From NCBI RefSeq assembly GCF_945915845.1, contig NZ_CAMEFX010000007.1:1-64000 (forward strand): 64,000 nt of DNA. Reading direction: 5' to 3'. Source of the stretch: an uncultured Actinobacillus sp. GTDB lineage: Bacteria; Pseudomonadota; Gammaproteobacteria; Enterobacterales; Pasteurellaceae. Position numbers and translations under genes: made by a program. The notes beneath the pieces are model-generated. The model saw only the letters and a list, made by a program, of their open reading frames with translations, had not been told where the DNA came from and made no database searches. Shown here piece after piece: positions 61,311 to 64,000 of the stretch; position 1 is the first letter of the stretch, and each line of letters starts with the position of its first letter.

Positions 61311-62759
61311 TTACTTACTGTATTTATATGAGCCATCCGCTTGGCGAGTAAATGTAGAGCCATCAGAGAGACGCATTGTTGTGACTCGACCTTCACCATT
61401 TGTGGACACCTGTACTTTATCACCTGCTTTGAAGCGACTTAAAGCATTGCCCACGCCTTTCGCTTTGGTCATCGCATTGACATCACGAATATCTAAACCA
61501 TTTGTACGGAATACTTGGAATAATGATGTACTTGCCGGAACGGTTAGGGTTTTGGTTGTTGAATCGGTAGTCTGGCTTGCTTTTTTCGTCGCAGGTTTAG
61601 CTTCGCTGATAGGCGCACCGTTTAAGGCAGCTTGTGCGCGTGCTTTTTCTGAAGCAAGTTTTTCTGTCTTAGCTTTTTCAGCTGCTTTTACTTTTGCTAA
61701 CTGCTCAGCTTTTGCTTTTTCCGCTTTTGCTTTAGCTAATTGTTCTGCTTTGGCTTTTTCTGCGCGTGCTTTAAGTTGCTGTTCACGAGCTAATTGCTCC
61801 TGTTGGGCTTTTTCGGCTTGCAATTGTTCTTGACGTGCTTTTTCCGCTTGCTGAGCTTGTGTATCGGTTTTCGGTTGTTCTGGCATCGGAACCGGTTCCG
61901 AAGCAGACTGTGTTGCAGCGGTTAGCTGGGTGGCCGGCGTTGGCTGTGTTGTCGGCATAACAGGGGCATTTGTTGCTGTTTCATTAATCGGTGCTTCATT
62001 CACTGCTGAGGACACCGGTTCTGGTTGAGTTTGCTCAATCACAGGTGGCTCGGCAGGTTGTGTCGTATTGGCCATATCAGTTATTTCGTTAGGCTGATTT
62101 GGCGTTAAAGATTGAAATTCAATCGGTGTATTGTTGTTATTATTAACTTGGTATTCATCTGCCGTCTCTGAACTTGGTTTTAATAATAATAAAGCAATCA
62201 GTATCGCGACTGCACCTGCAATAGCGATAATAAAACGGCGATGTTTTTGTGGTAATTTTTGCATAAAGCCCCAGTTTTCCGGGGTCTTCATATTTTGTTT
62301 TGTAGCTACAATAGGTGCTTCTGTTAGGATGGTCTCTTGCTCTACCTCATTTTCAACTGTGTTAGATGTGCTCTCAGTCACTACTGTGGTTTCAAGACTT
62401 TCTTCATTCTTGTCTTTATTTTCTTCGGTATTTTCTGTTGGTTTGATTTGTTTCGCAACAGCTTGAGCAGGTTGTTTAAAAACGCTCTCTGCTGAATAAT
62501 TAACAGTCTGGTTAATTGCTGTTGTAGTGGCCGTTTCTGTTACTCGCGTGGTATTACCAAAGGTTGGCTCTTTACGCTCAGCAAAGGGATTTGTCTGCAC
62601 GACATTTTTTTTTCCGAAAAATTTATTTAAGAAAGAGGATGAATCCGTTGCGCTACTTTTTCTTGGCGTCACAGGTTCAATTTGGTTTGCATCAAAATCA
62701 AGTTCGCTTTGTGTTGATGTTGACTGATTTTCAGATTTATTCTCCACGATATACCTCAA
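61311..62759 (-). CDS. oapA: Opacity-associated protein OapA
   Basis: A 482-residue surface-linked protein. A Ser/Thr/Asn-rich N-terminal region (about 1-165), a single membrane helix (FIIAIAGAVAILIALLLL, about 177-194), a Pro/Thr/Gln-rich segment, an Ala/Lys/Glu coiled coil (about 300-380, TolA-like) and a C-terminal LysM-like OapA domain (LTVPASTSLFQVFRTNGLDIRDVNAM) form the usual order. In H. influenzae OapA governs colony opacity and colonisation. Confidence 0.92.
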   Translation of the reverse strand: MRYIVENKSENQSTSTQSELDFDANQIEPVTPRKSSATDSSSFLNKFFGKKNVVQTNPFAERKEPTFGNTTRVTETATTTAINQTVNYSAESVFKQPAQAVAKQIKPTENTEENKDKNEESLETTVVTESTSNTVENEVEQETILTEAPIVATKQNMKTPENWGFMQKLPQKHRRFIIAIAGAVAILIALLLLKPSSETADEYQVNNNNNTPIEFQSLTPNQPNEITDMANTTQPAEPPVIEQTQPEPVSSAVNEAPINETATNAPVMPTTQPTPATQLTAATQSASEPVPMPEQPKTDTQAQQAEKARQEQLQAEKAQQEQLAREQQLKARAEKAKAEQLAKAKAEKAKAEQLAKVKAAEKAKTEKLASEKARAQAALNGAPISEAKPATKKASQTTDSTTKTLTVPASTSLFQVFRTNGLDIRDVNAMTKAKGVGNALSRFKAGDKVQVSTNGEGRVTTMRLSDGSTFTRQADGSYKYSK

Positions 62760-62827
62760 TATGTAATCAATAAAATGTGCAAAAATGCGGTTGAAAAAAT
62801 TGCCCTTATTCTAAATGAAAATGCGGT

Positions 62828-63844
62828 TTAAAACAAAGTTTTATTCGGTTCACCTGCAATTTCTCTTGCTAATTTCGGCACTAAATAACCCGATGTAATT
62901 GCTTGTAATTCTTGATAAATTTTAACCGCACTGGCATCATCAAGATAGAAATGACTTGCGCCCTCTACCTTATCAAATAAATGTAGGTAATAAGGCAATA
63001 TGCCGGCTTGAAAGAGCGTGTCACTCAAGGCTTTTAGTGTTTGCGCATTATCATTAATCCCTTTTAATAATACAGATTGGTTAAGTAAGGTAATGCCTGT
63101 TTGTTTTAATTGGAATAATGCTTTCACCAATCTCTCATCAATTTCATTTTTGTGGTTGATATGTGTCACCAGTACCGTTTTTAAATGGGTTTCTCGGAGT
63201 ATTTGACAGAATTTTTCTGTAATTCGTTCAGGGATAACCACAGGTAGGCGAGTATGAATGCGTAATCGCTGTAAGTGCGGTATTTTTTCAAGTTGTTTTA
63301 TCAACCAGTCCAACTCATTATCTTTTGCCATAAGAGGATCGCCGCCTGAAAAAATGACTTCTTCAATTTGAGTATTGTTTGCAATGTACTCAATAGCTTT
63401 TTGCCAATTCGCTTTGTTTCCCTGATTTTGGTTATAAGGAAAATGGCGGCGGAAACAGTAACGGCAGTTAACAGCACAGGCATTTTTGACCATTAATAAC
63501 AAACGGTTATGGTACTTGTGTAGAACATTTGGGGCGGCATTATGTTGCTCATCAAGGGGATCTTTGATAAAACCATCCACTTGCAGGAATTCCTGTGCAG
63601 AAGACATGACTTGCAGGAAAAGGGGGTCATTGGGATTGCCTTTTTCCATTCTGTCAATAAAAGGTTGTGGTACGCGTAATGCAAAAAGTTTACGCGCCTG
63701 AATGTCCGGTTCAAAATTTTCCACCGGTAAATTTAACTTTTCCAGTAGAATTTTGGGATCAGAAATGGCGTTATTGAGAATTTCTAACCAAATTTCGCGT
63801 TTTGGTTCTTCTCTAACAGGGATGTTTTGGGTTAAAATATGCAC
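62828..63844 (-). CDS. epmB: EF-P beta-lysylation enzyme EpmB (radical SAM)
   Basis: A 338-residue lysine 2,3-aminomutase-type protein. The radical SAM cluster motif is C123-x3-C127-x2-C130 in NACAVNCRYCFRR, followed by the FSGGDPL motif and, near the C-terminus, a PLP lysine region (LVPKLAREIAGEPNK). It makes (R)-beta-lysine for EpmA to attach to EF-P Lys34. It is divergent from efp by 34 bases. Confidence 0.95.
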   Translation of the reverse strand: MHILTQNIPVREEPKREIWLEILNNAISDPKILLEKLNLPVENFEPDIQARKLFALRVPQPFIDRMEKGNPNDPLFLQVMSSAQEFLQVDGFIKDPLDEQHNAAPNVLHKYHNRLLLMVKNACAVNCRYCFRRHFPYNQNQGNKANWQKAIEYIANNTQIEEVIFSGGDPLMAKDNELDWLIKQLEKIPHLQRLRIHTRLPVVIPERITEKFCQILRETHLKTVLVTHINHKNEIDERLVKALFQLKQTGITLLNQSVLLKGINDNAQTLKALSDTLFQAGILPYYLHLFDKVEGASHFYLDDASAVKIYQELQAITSGYLVPKLAREIAGEPNKTLF

Positions 63845-63878
63845 TTTTAAAAACTAGCTCTATTTAATTGAGGAAATC

Positions 63879-64000
63879 ATGGCTACATATACTACCACTG
63901 ACTTCAAACCAGGTCTAAAATTTATGCAAGACGGCGAGCCTTGTGTAATTGTTGAAAATGAATTCGTAAAACCAGGTAAAGGTCAAGCATTTACTCGTAC
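63879..64000 (+). CDS. efp: Elongation factor P, N-terminal part
   Basis: The gene begins at ATG 63879 (AGGAAA upstream) and runs off the window after about 40 codons. The visible part [20 protein letters not shown] leads to [10 protein letters not shown], where K34 is the modified lysine that EpmB/EpmA would beta-lysylate. EF-P rescues ribosomes stalled at polyproline. Its Lys34 and the neighbouring epmB fit the beta-lysylation branch. Confidence 0.97.
   Translation, partial: MATYTTTDFKPGLKFMQDGEPCVIVENEFVKPGKGQAFTR

Noticed and set aside
61267..61833. 188-codon plus-strand ORF rich in Ala, Ser and Phe
   Set aside because: It is the complement of the Ala/Lys coiled-coil region of oapA.

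Overview
The window is a stretch of chromosome from a member of the Pasteurellaceae. The 9-base DNA uptake sequence AAGTGCGGT (Haemophilus influenzae type) and its complement occur many times, both inside genes and as inverted pairs between genes. The gene order (nag-nan-sia next to a porin; fabZ-lpxA-lpxB-rnhB; accB-accC-yhdT-panF-prmA-dusB-fis; tatABC; oapA) is also typical of the family. An intact hemB argues against the haem-requiring species H. influenzae and H. haemolyticus and fits Aggregatibacter or the H. parainfluenzae group; I cannot resolve the species.

Bases 1-12730 are accessory DNA: an AT-rich type I secretion locus. Three small unrecognised genes (two encoding membrane-anchored proteins) precede a giant RTX gene and its HlyB-like and HlyD-like exporters. 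An IS3-family element (1780-3007, 3-bp target duplication AAC) has inserted into the 5' end of the giant gene. Removing the IS and one AAC restores one reading frame of 2112 codons: a papain-like N-terminal domain, an FrpC-type self-processing module, RTX repeats, a cadherin-like domain, a subtilase with P domain, more RTX repeats and a C-terminal secretion signal.

Bases 12904-25211 form the sialic-acid and aminosugar locus. The catabolic operon nanE-nanK-nanQ-siaR-nanA-nagB-nagA runs leftwards; siaP, siaT, nanM and a P2-like porin run rightwards. A perfect CRP site flanked by an inverted repeat sits between the divergent arms, and two further CRP-like sites precede the porin.

Bases 25416-64000 are mostly core genes: lipid A and RNase HII; a DASS permease, mog, glnB, a lipoprotein cytochrome b562 and an AI-2E-type exporter; dsbB/nhaB/fadR; folB/plsY; aroQ to fis; a menaquinone cluster (menC, menB, menH) interrupted by a nucleotidyltransferase/HEPN pair and following a phosphoethanolamine transferase gene; pyrH-frr-dxr; fau-6S RNA-zapA; pepP; groES-groEL; tatABC-hemB; an MliC-like lipoprotein, oapA, epmB and the start of efp.

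Interspersed palindromic repeats are prominent. A composite element of four successive hairpins (about 110-200 bp) occurs four times, with one hairpin alone after hemB. Other palindromes lie after fadR, beside dsbB and between groES and groEL. I see no tRNA or rRNA gene and no CRISPR array.
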